Positions 8,955 through 17,615 of a stretch of 64,000 bases of DNA are shown piece by piece. The translations under genes and the position numbers were made by a program. Position 1 is the first letter of the stretch. Every line of letters begins with the position of its first letter. The notes beneath the pieces are model-generated. The model made no database searches. It was not told the origin of the DNA and worked only from the letters and a program-made list of their open reading frames with translations. The stretch is from positions 1,116,841 to 1,180,840 of the forward strand of contig NZ_KN046818.1 in the NCBI RefSeq assembly GCF_000742135.1, written 5' to 3'. The stretch is from Klebsiella pneumoniae. GTDB lineage: Bacteria; Pseudomonadota; Gammaproteobacteria; Enterobacterales; Enterobacteriaceae.

Positions 8955-10454
8955 ATGTTTAGTAACAGACTCGCCAGCCATCTTGAGCGCGGCGTCGTCG
9001 GCTTCCCGACCACCCTCGCCAGCTCCGTCGGGCTGATCATGGCCAGCCCGGTGATCCTGACGGTCACCAGCGGCTTCGGCATGGGCGGCGATACCTTCGC
9101 GCTGGCGGTGCTGCTGGCCTTTATTATGATGCAGGCGCAGGTCACCACCTTTGCCGAGGCGGCGACGCTCATTCCCACCACCGGTTCGGTGTACGACTAT
9201 ATCTCCTGCGGCATGGGCCGCTTCTTCGCTATCACCGGCGCGCTGTGCGCCTATCTGATCGTCCATATCTTCGCCGGGACGGCGGAGACGATCCTGGCGG
9301 GCATTATGGCGCTGGTGAACTTCGAGTCGATTAACGCCCAGATGGCCGCTCACCAGAATACCTGGATGGTGGGCGTCGGCATGGTGGTGATTTTCGGCTT
9401 GCTCAACGCCATCGGCGTGGAAATCTTCGGCAAGGTCGAAGTGGTGCTGACCTTCGGCATGTGGACCACGCTGACCATTTTCGGCCTGTGCGGCATTTTT
9501 ATGGCGCCGGTGACTCATCTTTCCGGCTGGTTCGGCACGCCGCTGAACGTTAGCGATATCAACGGCCTGTTCGGCTATATCGGCATGGCGATGTTTATGT
9601 TCGTCGGTTGCGAACTGGTGACGCCGATGGCACCGGAGATCAAACAGGCCCACCGCACCATACCGCGGGCGATGGCGCTGGGCCTGCTGGGGGTCGCCAG
9701 CTGCATGTTTATCTACGGCGCGGCGATCAACCGCCAGGTGGAGAATACCGTGCTCGACGCGGCCAACAACGTCCATCTGCTGGATACACCGATGGCGATC
9801 CCGGCCTTCGCCGAACGGGTGATGGGCCACGCCGGCCAGTACTGGCTGGGGGTCGGGCTACTGTTGGCCGGCTGCGCCACCATCAATACGCTGATGGCCG
9901 CCGTGCCGCGTATTATCTACGGCATGGCGCTGGACGGCGCGCTGCCCCGTTTCCTGACCTGGCTGCATCCGCGCTTTAAGACGCCGGTGATCGCCATTGC
10001 CATCGGGGTGGCGATCCCCTGCCTGCACGCCTGGTATCTGAACGGCGATCTGGACCGCATCGTGCCGCTGATCCTCGCCGCGGTCTGCGCCTGGGGCGTC
10101 GCCTATCTGCTGGTTACTCTGTCGGTGGTGATGCTGCGCATTCGCCGCCCGGACCTGCCGCGCGCCTACCGCTCGCCGTGGTTCCCGCTGCCGCAGATTA
10201 TCTCCAGCGTCGGGATCATCATCGCTATCGTCAATATCACGCCGCCCGGGATGGACAGCCGCCAGGTGCTGGTGCCGTTCGGCATAATGCTCGGCCTGAC
10301 CGCCGCTTACGCCCTGTTCTGGACGGTGTGCGTGCAGCGCGTCAATCCGTTCAAGCCGCTGGTAGTGGAAGAGGTGGTTGAACGCGCCATCAACAACTAT
10401 GAAAAACAGACCCGCGGGGAGATGACGCCAGATGTCCTCCGTCCCCTGGTTTGA
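8955..10454 (+). CDS. APC-family amino acid/amine permease
   Basis: This 499-residue inner-membrane transporter has about twelve hydrophobic segments and the APC N-terminal region SSVGLIMASPVILT. It resembles amino-acid/polyamine permeases but I cannot assign a substrate. It sits in the amine-catabolism block and probably imports the substrate of the FAD oxidoreductase. The ATG at 8955 follows AGAGG; upstream in-frame codons lack a ribosome site. Its last 23 bases overlap the next gene, which indicates translational coupling. Confidence 0.8.
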   Translation: MFSNRLASHLERGVVGFPTTLASSVGLIMASPVILTVTSGFGMGGDTFALAVLLAFIMMQAQVTTFAEAATLIPTTGSVYDYISCGMGRFFAITGALCAYLIVHIFAGTAETILAGIMALVNFESINAQMAAHQNTWMVGVGMVVIFGLLNAIGVEIFGKVEVVLTFGMWTTLTIFGLCGIFMAPVTHLSGWFGTPLNVSDINGLFGYIGMAMFMFVGCELVTPMAPEIKQAHRTIPRAMALGLLGVASCMFIYGAAINRQVENTVLDAANNVHLLDTPMAIPAFAERVMGHAGQYWLGVGLLLAGCATINTLMAAVPRIIYGMALDGALPRFLTWLHPRFKTPVIAIAIGVAIPCLHAWYLNGDLDRIVPLILAAVCAWGVAYLLVTLSVVMLRIRRPDLPRAYRSPWFPLPQIISSVGIIIAIVNITPPGMDSRQVLVPFGIMLGLTAAYALFWTVCVQRVNPFKPLVVEEVVERAINNYEKQTRGEMTPDVLRPLV

Positions 10455-11025
10455 AACGCCGTTAATGAACGCGGTGCAGCGCGATCTGGCGGGCTGGCCC
10501 AGCGAAAAGCTGAGCGAACGCAGCGCGCTGCTGCGCTTGAACGACGCCACCGCCGTCACCTTCAGCGTGCGTCAGAAGCGGCTGTTTATGGCCAGCATTC
10601 ACAGCTGCGAGTTTGTCGTCGAGGGGCCGGTTACCCGGCCCGCTCGCGGCAAGATCCGCGCCCACCAATCCGGCTGGCTAAAATGCCTGCCAATCCGTTT
10701 TATCGGCAGTAAAGAGAGCGCGGAACTCGCCGGCTATCTCAACGGTTTTCCTAATCTCCAGCAGACCTTAAGCGAGCTGGACTACCGCCGCTTTTCGTTG
10801 ACCTTTGACGATAGCGGCTGGCGCTGCTGCATTGAACCCTGGGCCGCCAGCGAAGTGGTCTGTAAAATGCCGCCGCTGCGCCGTTATCTGCGGCTCGAAG
10901 CGCAGCAGCGGATGCTGCTGCTCAGCGTACTGGCGATGATTAATCAGGCGGTAAGTCAGTGGATGCGCGGTGAAATCGCAGAAGAGAAAGCATTGACTTC
11001 CCCGCCATCACCGCGGGGAAGCTGA
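10432..11025 (+). CDS. DUF3156-like protein of unknown function
   Basis: This is a 197-residue soluble protein with no signal peptide or membrane segment. I recognise it as similar to proteins annotated DUF3156, which travel with APC permeases and class II HDAC-type amidohydrolases in proteobacterial gene clusters; that recollection was not checked. It begins inside the permease gene (23-base overlap) and ends 6 bases from the convergent amidohydrolase. No catalytic motif is evident. The tail is Pro/Ser-rich because it is encoded by the stem of a terminator-like hairpin. Confidence 0.7.
   Translation: MSSVPWFETPLMNAVQRDLAGWPSEKLSERSALLRLNDATAVTFSVRQKRLFMASIHSCEFVVEGPVTRPARGKIRAHQSGWLKCLPIRFIGSKESAELAGYLNGFPNLQQTLSELDYRRFSLTFDDSGWRCCIEPWAASEVVCKMPPLRRYLRLEAQQRMLLLSVLAMINQAVSQWMRGEIAEEKALTSPPSPRGS
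10997..11021. terminator. Bidirectional terminator-like hairpin
   Basis: CTTCCCCGC and GCGGGGAAG form a perfect 9-bp stem with a 7-base loop between the convergent DUF3156-like and HDAC-type genes. The hairpin lies within the last codons of the former. Neither flank has a long T-run, so termination efficiency is uncertain. Confidence 0.55.
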
Positions 11026-11031
11026 GGTGGT

Positions 11032-12147
11032 TTATAGCAGACCAAACTGCTGCGCCAGCCGATCGATGGCCTCGCGCTGGAACTGCGCAAATGCGGCGCG
11101 CGGCTGCTGCTGCTGAATAAATTCCAGCAGCGGATCCTGAACCTCGGTGCGCACGCCGCTCAGCGTTTCCATCACCGCCAGGCCGCAAAACGGCACGTAG
11201 GACTCGGCGTAGCCGCCTTCGTGCACCATCACCAGTTTCCCGCCGCACAGGCGATCCGCCGCCTGCTGGACCTGTTCGGTCATCGCCCGGAAGCTATCGC
11301 TGTGCAGCTGCATCCGCGCTAATGGATCCATGGCGTTGGCGTCATAGCCGCAGGCGATAATAATCAGCTCCGGCTCAAAACGCGCCAGCGCCGGAATAAC
11401 GATAGTTTCCAGCGCATAGCGCCAGCTGTCATCCCCCGCCCCGGCCAACAGCGGAATATTGATGTTGTAACCTTCGCCCGCGCCCACGCCGCGATCGTCC
11501 TCGCCGGCGTAGCCCGGCGGGAAGCAGCCGTCCTGATGCAAGGAGATAGTCAGTACGTCGTCGCGCTGCAGGTAGATATGCTGGGTGCCGTTACCGTGGT
11601 GAACATCCCAGTCAATGATCGCCACCTTGCCCAGCCCCAGCTGCGCTTTCGCTCGCTCGACGGCAATGGGAATATTGGCGAGGAAACAAAATCCCATCGA
11701 CTGATCCGGCAGGCAGTGGTGTCCGGGCGGGCGCGACAGCGAATAGGCGTTATCCAGCTCCCCCTTCAGCACCGCTTCCACCGCCGCACAGGCCAGCCCG
11801 GCGGAAAGACAGGCAATTTCATAACTGCCCGGCCCCAGCGGCGCCTCTTTGCCGAGCATGCCGCCGCCGTTATCGCTTATCGCCTTGAAGCGCTCCAGAT
11901 AGCTGTCGGGGTGGATCCGCCGCAGGTCCTCAAGGCTCGCCGGCGCCGCGCTGCGCAGCGCCAGCTGCGGCGTCAGCCCGGAGACATCCATCAGGTTTTT
12001 CATCCGCCGTTTGGTCTCTGGCGATTCAGCATGACCGCCGCCGGCGGGCGGCTGTACCCACCCGCCCACCGGCAGCGTCACCGCGTGCAGACCGGTACTG
12101 TGCCAGAAACAACGTTCATCAAAGAAGAAACCGGTTTTTCTTTTCAC
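11032..12147 (-). CDS. Class II histone-deacetylase-type amidohydrolase (acetylpolyamine amidohydrolase-like)
   Basis: This 371-residue zinc hydrolase of the arginase/deacetylase fold carries the family motifs PGHH (141-144), DWDVHHGNG (179-187, with zinc ligands Asp181 and His183), GYDAN and HEGGY. Bacterial members remove acetyl groups from acetylated polyamines or other N-acyl amines. Beside an amine oxidoreductase and permease, deacetylation of an imported acyl-amine is the simplest guess. The start is a GTG at 12147 with a strong GGGAGG ribosome site 6 bases upstream; the ATG-initiated alternatives are poor. It lies 16 bases after the MFS gene, in the same operon. Confidence 0.82.
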   Translation of the reverse strand: MKRKTGFFFDERCFWHSTGLHAVTLPVGGWVQPPAGGGHAESPETKRRMKNLMDVSGLTPQLALRSAAPASLEDLRRIHPDSYLERFKAISDNGGGMLGKEAPLGPGSYEIACLSAGLACAAVEAVLKGELDNAYSLSRPPGHHCLPDQSMGFCFLANIPIAVERAKAQLGLGKVAIIDWDVHHGNGTQHIYLQRDDVLTISLHQDGCFPPGYAGEDDRGVGAGEGYNINIPLLAGAGDDSWRYALETIVIPALARFEPELIIIACGYDANAMDPLARMQLHSDSFRAMTEQVQQAADRLCGGKLVMVHEGGYAESYVPFCGLAVMETLSGVRTEVQDPLLEFIQQQQPRAAFAQFQREAIDRLAQQFGLL

Positions 12148-12163
12148 TCTATCCTCCCGTGGG

Positions 12164-13336
12164 CTAAGCCTTCCCGGCGGCGGACGCCGCCACAATTAAA
12201 ATCAGTGACAGCAGCGCGCAGACGCCTGCCGCCGCCAGCAGCGGGTCGGCGCTGGCGAAGTGTTGTAGTAAGGCCCCCGCAAGCGCCGGGCCAGCCGCCA
12301 TGCCGCCGCCGATCACCAGATTGATGCTGTTCATCAGCCGACCGCTGTTATCGAGCCCGGCCACGCGGGCGAGAATAAAGGGCAGCACGAAGGTCCAGGT
12401 GAACTTAAACAGCAGCGCCGCGATGGCGTAACGCACCAGCAGCGGCTGGCCGATCAGCAGCCCAACGCTGACGATCAACAGGCCGTAGCCCAGCCACACC
12501 GGTAAACGATCGGCCCGCCGGGTGCCGCGCAGGGCCGCGCCGCCGGCGCCGATAATGCCGCAAACCGTCGCCGCCGCCAGCACCAGACCGACCTGCGTCG
12601 GGCTCAGCCCCGCCGCGCTGCCGATGGTGCCGATAAAGGTCCACACGGCGCTGAGGCTGATATAGAAAGTGAGCACCGCCAGCACCGCCAGCGCCTGACG
12701 CCACAGCGCCGTCGACGGCTGCTGGCGGGAGACTGAAAGCGGTTGAAAGCGCGGAGGGAAAGCGGATACCAGCGGCAAACAGCAGAGCATGATGGCGGCG
12801 AGGATCAGATACACCACCTTCAGGCCAAAGGTCGCGAACAGGCCGGGCAGCGCCAGCAGGCCAAGCATCCCTAACAGCAGTTGCCCGAGCACCCAGAAGG
12901 CGTAGACCCGCGACGGGTTCGGCGTTCCGGCCGCGCAGCTGATGCACAAAATCATCAACGTGCCGCCCGCCAGCGAGGCGATAAAGCGCGCCGCCAGCAG
13001 CGTCTCATACTGGGTGACCACCGCCGAGACGAGGTTGGCGGCCAGAAACACCACCCCGGCCGTCAGGGCAACCCGCCGCCAGTCGAGGCGGCTCATCCAC
13101 CACCACGCCGGGAGCGTCGCCAGGCTCATCGCCCCCAGCTCCGCTGAGAACAGCCAGCCGATCTGCCCGGGTTTTAGCTGCCATTCGCTGGCCAGCTGCG
13201 CCGCCACCGCCGGCGCGGTCATCAGAATACCCGGCGCAATAGCGGCAAAAATCACGATCGCCGCCAGCAAACGCAGGGACACCACCAGCCCGGCGGGCCG
13301 GGAAAGCGCATTATCAGTGAGAGGTGTACTCGACAT
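12164..13336 (-). CDS. MFS transporter (YbfB/YjiJ-like)
   Basis: This 390-residue protein has about twelve membrane segments and the MFS loop signature WWWMSRLDWRRV between segments 2 and 3. It is a probable proton-coupled importer or exporter of the inner membrane. It is the first gene of an operon with the HDAC-type amidohydrolase, so transport of an acylated amine or of the product is likely. The ATG at 13336 begins MSSTPLTDN; an upstream start would add about 23 residues unlike a transporter N-terminus. The substrate is unknown. Confidence 0.75.
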   Translation of the reverse strand: MSSTPLTDNALSRPAGLVVSLRLLAAIVIFAAIAPGILMTAPAVAAQLASEWQLKPGQIGWLFSAELGAMSLATLPAWWWMSRLDWRRVALTAGVVFLAANLVSAVVTQYETLLAARFIASLAGGTLMILCISCAAGTPNPSRVYAFWVLGQLLLGMLGLLALPGLFATFGLKVVYLILAAIMLCCLPLVSAFPPRFQPLSVSRQQPSTALWRQALAVLAVLTFYISLSAVWTFIGTIGSAAGLSPTQVGLVLAAATVCGIIGAGGAALRGTRRADRLPVWLGYGLLIVSVGLLIGQPLLVRYAIAALLFKFTWTFVLPFILARVAGLDNSGRLMNSINLVIGGGMAAGPALAGALLQHFASADPLLAAAGVCALLSLILIVAASAAGKA

Positions 13337-13453
13337 CGTAGGGCGTGCTCCGGTCAAAAAAGCCTCCCCCCGGAGGATCCTCCAGGGAGTGATACCCACA
13401 GGCATCAGGAAAACGCCGTGCTGCCACGGCGCGCGCGGGATGCGAAAGTCAGA

Positions 13454-14137
13454 TTACAGATGCAGCGTACGCTGAGCGGCCGGCATCCAGGTTCGGGAAA
13501 CCAGTTCGGTACGATTGACCACTTCGGTCTTGGCGAAAATATTGCGCAGGTGCGTTTTCACCGTCGAGAGCGAGATATCCAGCTGGCGGGCAATCAGCTT
13601 ATTGCTGGCGCCTTCGCGCACCATGCCGACGATTTCCCGCTCTTTCGCCGTCAGGATGGCGGGCAGATCATCTTCTTCCTGCAGGCAGTCGCGAATGGCC
13701 AGCTCTACCAGCGGCAGCACCGCCTGGGCCCGCTGGCGCTCTTCGCTGGAGAAAGGCACGTCGCGCATCAGCGAGATACCGGCGACGATCCGCCGCTCGC
13801 GGCGGATAAAGATCTCGGTCATGTCGCGCACGTTATTCGGCAACATAAATTCATGATAGTAATGCCGGTTGCGGTCGCAGAGCCGCGGCGTCATCGCCGC
13901 CACGGTGGTGTTCTGGTGGCTAAAGTGCGACGGCAGAAGCGGATCCAGCGGCTGAAAGTTTTCCAGATATTGTTGGTGCGTATTATCGGAAATATTATGC
14001 AATATATAGTTTTCGGGTTTTAAACGATTATTTACTCGATAAAACACCGCTGAAGTTAGTGGAATTAACTGGGAAATAGTCTGTAAACAACGGGCTATTA
14101 TCGCATCATTACGGCTGGCTTTTAACAAAGCAGACAT
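13454..14137 (-). CDS. moaR: LuxR-type regulator, probable monoamine regulon activator MoaR
   Basis: This 227-residue (about 26 kDa) protein has an N-terminal sensor-like region and a C-terminal LuxR helix-turn-helix at about 162-225 (LTAKEREIVGMVREGASNK ... STVKTHLRNIFAKT). Size, HTH position and location beside atsBA and moaEF fit MoaR of K. aerogenes, described as the positive regulator of the tyramine oxidase, moaEF and arylsulfatase genes. The ATG at 14137 has GGGGAGG about 7 bases upstream. It is divergent from atsB. The MFS-HDAC operon lies just downstream on the same strand and could be cotranscribed. Confidence 0.75.
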   Translation of the reverse strand: MSALLKASRNDAIIARCLQTISQLIPLTSAVFYRVNNRLKPENYILHNISDNTHQQYLENFQPLDPLLPSHFSHQNTTVAAMTPRLCDRNRHYYHEFMLPNNVRDMTEIFIRRERRIVAGISLMRDVPFSSEERQRAQAVLPLVELAIRDCLQEEDDLPAILTAKEREIVGMVREGASNKLIARQLDISLSTVKTHLRNIFAKTEVVNRTELVSRTWMPAAQRTLHL

Positions 14138-14243
14138 GATAGGGCCTCCCCGTCGAGATGATGGTACATGACACATGGATGACTACTGATAATTGAAGCA
14201 TACATTTCACATTTAAGTAACACAATCATTAACATATTAACAA

Positions 14244-14259
14244 TGTGATAGCCGTTACA
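14244..14259. promoter_or_regulatory. CRP-like site in the moaR-atsB gap
   Basis: TGTGATAGCCGTTACA matches the CRP core TGTGA-N6-TCACA at nine of ten positions. Catabolite control of amine and sulfatase genes would fit. The 425-base gap 14138-14562 is AT-rich and shows no gene. Confidence 0.4.
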
Positions 14260-14408
14260 AAATTTTCAGCAATACATTGTTATATAAAGCATTTAAAAAA
14301 CACCCCGGCCATGCTTTACGATAGCGGCGTTAAAACATAAACAAATAAGATTAACACCCGGCGTACCTGCCCCTGGTGATAAAAAAACCCTATTCCCGAC
14401 GCGTGATT

Positions 14409-14426
14409 CTCATCCTAAAGAACGAT
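14409..14426. promoter_or_regulatory. Dyad operator candidate (possible MoaR site 2)
   Basis: CTCATCCTAAAGAACGAT shares the run CTAAAGAACG with the site at 6802-6819 and carries one perfect half-site, AGAACGAT. It lies about 137 bases before atsB in the gap shared with moaR, so it could serve either gene. Confidence 0.45.
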
Positions 14427-14562
14427 GGATTTTTGTTTTTTTTCACTTATACCCTTAACAGGATGCATTTAATTTTCGCCGCGGCTTAATCATGTGATTA
14501 CGCCTGACCCGCTGTTGCCAAAATAATATCAACAGTACCGGTCATTAACCGAGGATAAGCCG

Positions 14563-15750
14563 ATGCTGAATATCGCCGCCCTGCGCCAGCAGCAAATTCC
14601 GCTGGCCGCTGAGCCGCGCTCGCCGGTGCCGTTTCATATTCTGATGAAGCCGATTGGCCCCGCCTGCAATCTCGCCTGCCGCTATTGCTATTACCCGCAG
14701 GACGAAACGCCGGTCAACAAGATGGATGACGCGCGGCTGGAGCAGTTTATCCGCCGCTATATTGCCGCCCAGCCCGCCGGCGCGCGGGAAATCAACTTTG
14801 TCTGGCAGGGGGGCGAGCCGCTGCTGGCCGGCCTGAGCTTCTACAAAAAAGCGCTCGCCCTGCAGGCGCGCTATGCCCCCGACGGCGTGACTATCAGCAA
14901 CAGCCTGCAGACCAACGGGACGCTGATCAACGACGCATGGTGCCGACTGTTCCGCGAACATGGCTTTATTATCGGGTTGAGCCTCGAAGGCAACGAAGCG
15001 CTGCAGGACTACCATCGTCCGGATAAACGCGGCCGGTCGACCTGGTCGGCGGCGCTGCGCGGCATTGACCTGCTCCATCAGCATCAGGTGGACTTTAATC
15101 TGCTGGTGGTGGTGCATAACGAGATGGCGGCCCACGCGGCGGCGATTTATGACCGGCTGGTCAGCCTCGGCGCGCGCTATCTGCAGTTTCAGCCGCTGAT
15201 GAGCGAAGGCGCGGCCCTGCGCGAAGGATACCAGCTCAGCGCCGATAACTGGGGACGTTTTATGGTCGGCATCTGGCGGCAGTGGCGGAAGCGCTGCGAT
15301 AGGGGGCGGGTGTTCGTTATCAATATCGAACAGGCGTGGGCGCAGTATTTCACTCATACCAGCGGCAGCTGCGTGCACAGCGCCCGCTGCGGCAGCAACC
15401 TGGTGATGGAGCCCGACGGGCAGCTCTACGCCTGCGACCACCTGATCAACGCCGAACATCGGCTGGGCCGCCTTGACGAGCAGACGCTCGCCGCCGCGGT
15501 CGACGCCTCGGTGCAACTGCCTTTCGGTCAGCAGAAAAGTCTGCGCCGCGAATGCCAGACTTGCTCGGTAAAAATGGTCTGCCAGGGCGGCTGCCCGGCG
15601 CATCTCAACGCCGCAGGCAACAACCGCCTCTGCGGCGGCTACTACCGCTTCTTTAGCGACATCCTCGCGCCATTACGCCCCTTTTCCCGCGACCTTAATG
15701 GCCTGAAGGCCTGGCGGGCCGCGTTTGTTGGGACTGCGCATACTGCGTAG
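14563..15750 (+). CDS. atsB: Anaerobic sulfatase-maturating enzyme AtsB
   Basis: This 395-residue radical-SAM enzyme oxidises the active-site serine of the AtsA sulfatase to formylglycine. The SAM-cluster cysteines are Cys35, Cys39 and Cys42 (CNLACRYC). The C-terminal SPASM-type region is rich in cysteines (CVHSARC, CDHL, CQTCSVKMVCQGGCPAHL) that bind the two auxiliary clusters. Length and motifs match the characterised Klebsiella AtsB. GAGGATAAG precedes the ATG. It is cotranscribed with atsA, 44 bases downstream, and shares its promoter region with divergent moaR. Confidence 0.95.
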   Translation: MLNIAALRQQQIPLAAEPRSPVPFHILMKPIGPACNLACRYCYYPQDETPVNKMDDARLEQFIRRYIAAQPAGAREINFVWQGGEPLLAGLSFYKKALALQARYAPDGVTISNSLQTNGTLINDAWCRLFREHGFIIGLSLEGNEALQDYHRPDKRGRSTWSAALRGIDLLHQHQVDFNLLVVVHNEMAAHAAAIYDRLVSLGARYLQFQPLMSEGAALREGYQLSADNWGRFMVGIWRQWRKRCDRGRVFVINIEQAWAQYFTHTSGSCVHSARCGSNLVMEPDGQLYACDHLINAEHRLGRLDEQTLAAAVDASVQLPFGQQKSLRRECQTCSVKMVCQGGCPAHLNAAGNNRLCGGYYRFFSDILAPLRPFSRDLNGLKAWRAAFVGTAHTA

Positions 15751-15794
15751 CGCCTTACCCTGATGATATCCCCCTCTGAACAGGAGAGTCAGTC

Positions 15795-17528
15795 GTGAAC
15801 AAAAAAGCCATGGCCGCGGCGGTCAGCATGATCCTCGCCGGCGGCGCGCACGCCGCGCAGCAGGAGCGTCCAAACGTCATCGTGATTATCGCCGATGATA
15901 TGGGCTACTCGGACATCAGCCCCTTTGGCGGCGAGATCCCCACCCCCAACCTGCAGGCGATGGCCGAGCAGGGAATGCGCATGAGCCAGTATTACACCTC
16001 GCCGATGTCGGCCCCGGCGCGCTCAATGCTGCTCACCGGCAACAGTAACCAGCAGGCTGGGATGGGCGGCATGTGGTGGTACGACAGCACCATTGGCAAG
16101 GAGGGCTACGAGCTGCGGTTGACCGACCGCGTCACCACCATGGCCGAGCGCTTTAAAGACGCGGGGTATAACACCCTGATGGCCGGTAAATGGCACCTCG
16201 GTTTTGTTCCCGGCGCCACGCCGAAAGATCGCGGCTTTAATCACGCCTTCGCCTTTATGGGCGGCGGCACCAGCCACTTTAACGACGCGATACCGCTGGG
16301 GACCGTTGAAGCCTTCCACACCTACTACACCCGCGACGGCGAGCGCGTCTCCCTACCGGATGATTTTTACTCCAGCGAAGCCTACGCCCGCCAGATGAAC
16401 AGCTGGATTAAAGCGACGCCGAAGGAACAGCCGGTCTTCGCCTGGCTGGCCTTCACCGCCCCTCATGATCCCCTGCAGGCGCCTGACGAGTGGATTAAGC
16501 GCTTCAAAGGCCAGTATGAGCAGGGTTACGCCGAGGTCTATCGCCAGCGCATCGCCCGCCTGAAAGCGCTGGGAATTATCCATGACGATACCCCGCTGCC
16601 GCATCTGGAGCTGGATAAAGAGTGGGAGGCGCTAACGCCAGAGCAGCAGAAATATACGGCGAAAGTGATGCAGGTGTATGCGGCGATGATCGCCAATATG
16701 GACGCGCAAATCGGCACCCTGATGGAGACGCTGAAACAAACCGGGCGCGATAAAAATACCCTGCTGGTCTTTTTAACCGATAACGGCGCCAACCCGGCGC
16801 AGGGTTTCTACTACGAATCTACCCCGGAATTCTGGAAGCAGTTCGATAACAGCTATGACAACGTCGGCCGCAAAGGATCATTTGTCTCCTACGGCCCGCA
16901 CTGGGCCAACGTCAGCAACGCCCCCTACGCCAATTATCACAAAACCACCAGCGCCCAGGGCGGCATCAATACCGACTTTATGATCTCCGGTCCCGGGATC
17001 ACCCGCCACGGTAAAATCGACGCCTCGACGATGGCGGTGTATGACGTGGCGCCGACGCTATATGAATTCGCCGGCATCGATCCGAACAAGTCGCTGGCGA
17101 AGAAGCCGGTGTTGCCGATGATCGGCGTCAGCTTTAAGCGCTATCTCACCGGCGAAGTACAGGAGCCGCCGCGCGGCAACTACGGGGTTGAACTACATCA
17201 TCAGGCGGCCTGGGTCGATGGCGAATGGAAGCTGCGACGGCTGGTGCCGCGCGGCCTCACCGCCGGCGACGCGCCGTGGCAGCTGTTTAATCTGCACGAC
17301 GACCCGCTGGAGACGCATGATGTCGCGGCCGAACATCCCGATCGGGTCAAAGTCATGAGCGAGGCCTACGAGGCATTTGCTAAGCGCACCATGGTTACCA
17401 AAGCGCAGGGCAAAATGATCGACTACGTCGGCATCGACAGCAAAACCGGGCGCTATCTGGCGGTCGACCCCGCCACCATGAAGCCGGTGCCTGCGCCGCA
17501 GGCGATCCCTGTGAGCGAGATCCATTAA
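15795..17528 (+). CDS. atsA: Periplasmic arylsulfatase AtsA (Ser-type)
   Basis: This 577-residue exported sulfatase hydrolyses aryl sulfate esters to release sulfate. A signal peptide covers about residues 1-20 (AGGAHA cleavage region). The formylglycine motif is [11 protein letters not shown] starting at Ser72, which makes it a Ser-type enzyme needing AtsB for activation. The N-terminal metal site is IADDMGYSD and a second site is FLTDNGANP. The start is a GTG at 15795 with AGGAGAG about 7 bases upstream. Sulfur and amine control of this operon is known in K. aerogenes. Confidence 0.95.
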   Translation: MNKKAMAAAVSMILAGGAHAAQQERPNVIVIIADDMGYSDISPFGGEIPTPNLQAMAEQGMRMSQYYTSPMSAPARSMLLTGNSNQQAGMGGMWWYDSTIGKEGYELRLTDRVTTMAERFKDAGYNTLMAGKWHLGFVPGATPKDRGFNHAFAFMGGGTSHFNDAIPLGTVEAFHTYYTRDGERVSLPDDFYSSEAYARQMNSWIKATPKEQPVFAWLAFTAPHDPLQAPDEWIKRFKGQYEQGYAEVYRQRIARLKALGIIHDDTPLPHLELDKEWEALTPEQQKYTAKVMQVYAAMIANMDAQIGTLMETLKQTGRDKNTLLVFLTDNGANPAQGFYYESTPEFWKQFDNSYDNVGRKGSFVSYGPHWANVSNAPYANYHKTTSAQGGINTDFMISGPGITRHGKIDASTMAVYDVAPTLYEFAGIDPNKSLAKKPVLPMIGVSFKRYLTGEVQEPPRGNYGVELHHQAAWVDGEWKLRRLVPRGLTAGDAPWQLFNLHDDPLETHDVAAEHPDRVKVMSEAYEAFAKRTMVTKAQGKMIDYVGIDSKTGRYLAVDPATMKPVPAPQAIPVSEIH

Positions 17529-17534
17529 CCACCA

Positions 17535-17562
17535 CGGCTATCGTTCTTGCGGGCGATAGCCG
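17535..17562. terminator. Hairpin between atsA and the moaE-type gene
   Basis: CGGCTATCG and CGATAGCCG form a perfect 9-bp stem with a 10-base loop just after atsA. A TTTTT run follows about 13 bases later, so it may terminate or attenuate atsBA transcription. The same bases include the dyad at 17540-17557, so an operator function is an alternative or an additional role. Confidence 0.5.
17540..17557. promoter_or_regulatory. Dyad operator candidate (possible MoaR site 3)
   Basis: ATCGTTCTTGCGGGCGAT carries a perfect left half-site ATCGTTCT and ends in CGAT, aligning with the sites at 6802-6819 and 14409-14426. It is 59 bases before the moaE-type start. The overlap with a hairpin makes the regulatory reading less certain. 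Confidence 0.4.
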
Positions 17563-17615
17563 GGACCTGACGCGCTTTTTAAGGTAATCGGAAACCCCAT
17601 TACAGGAGAGTGCGG

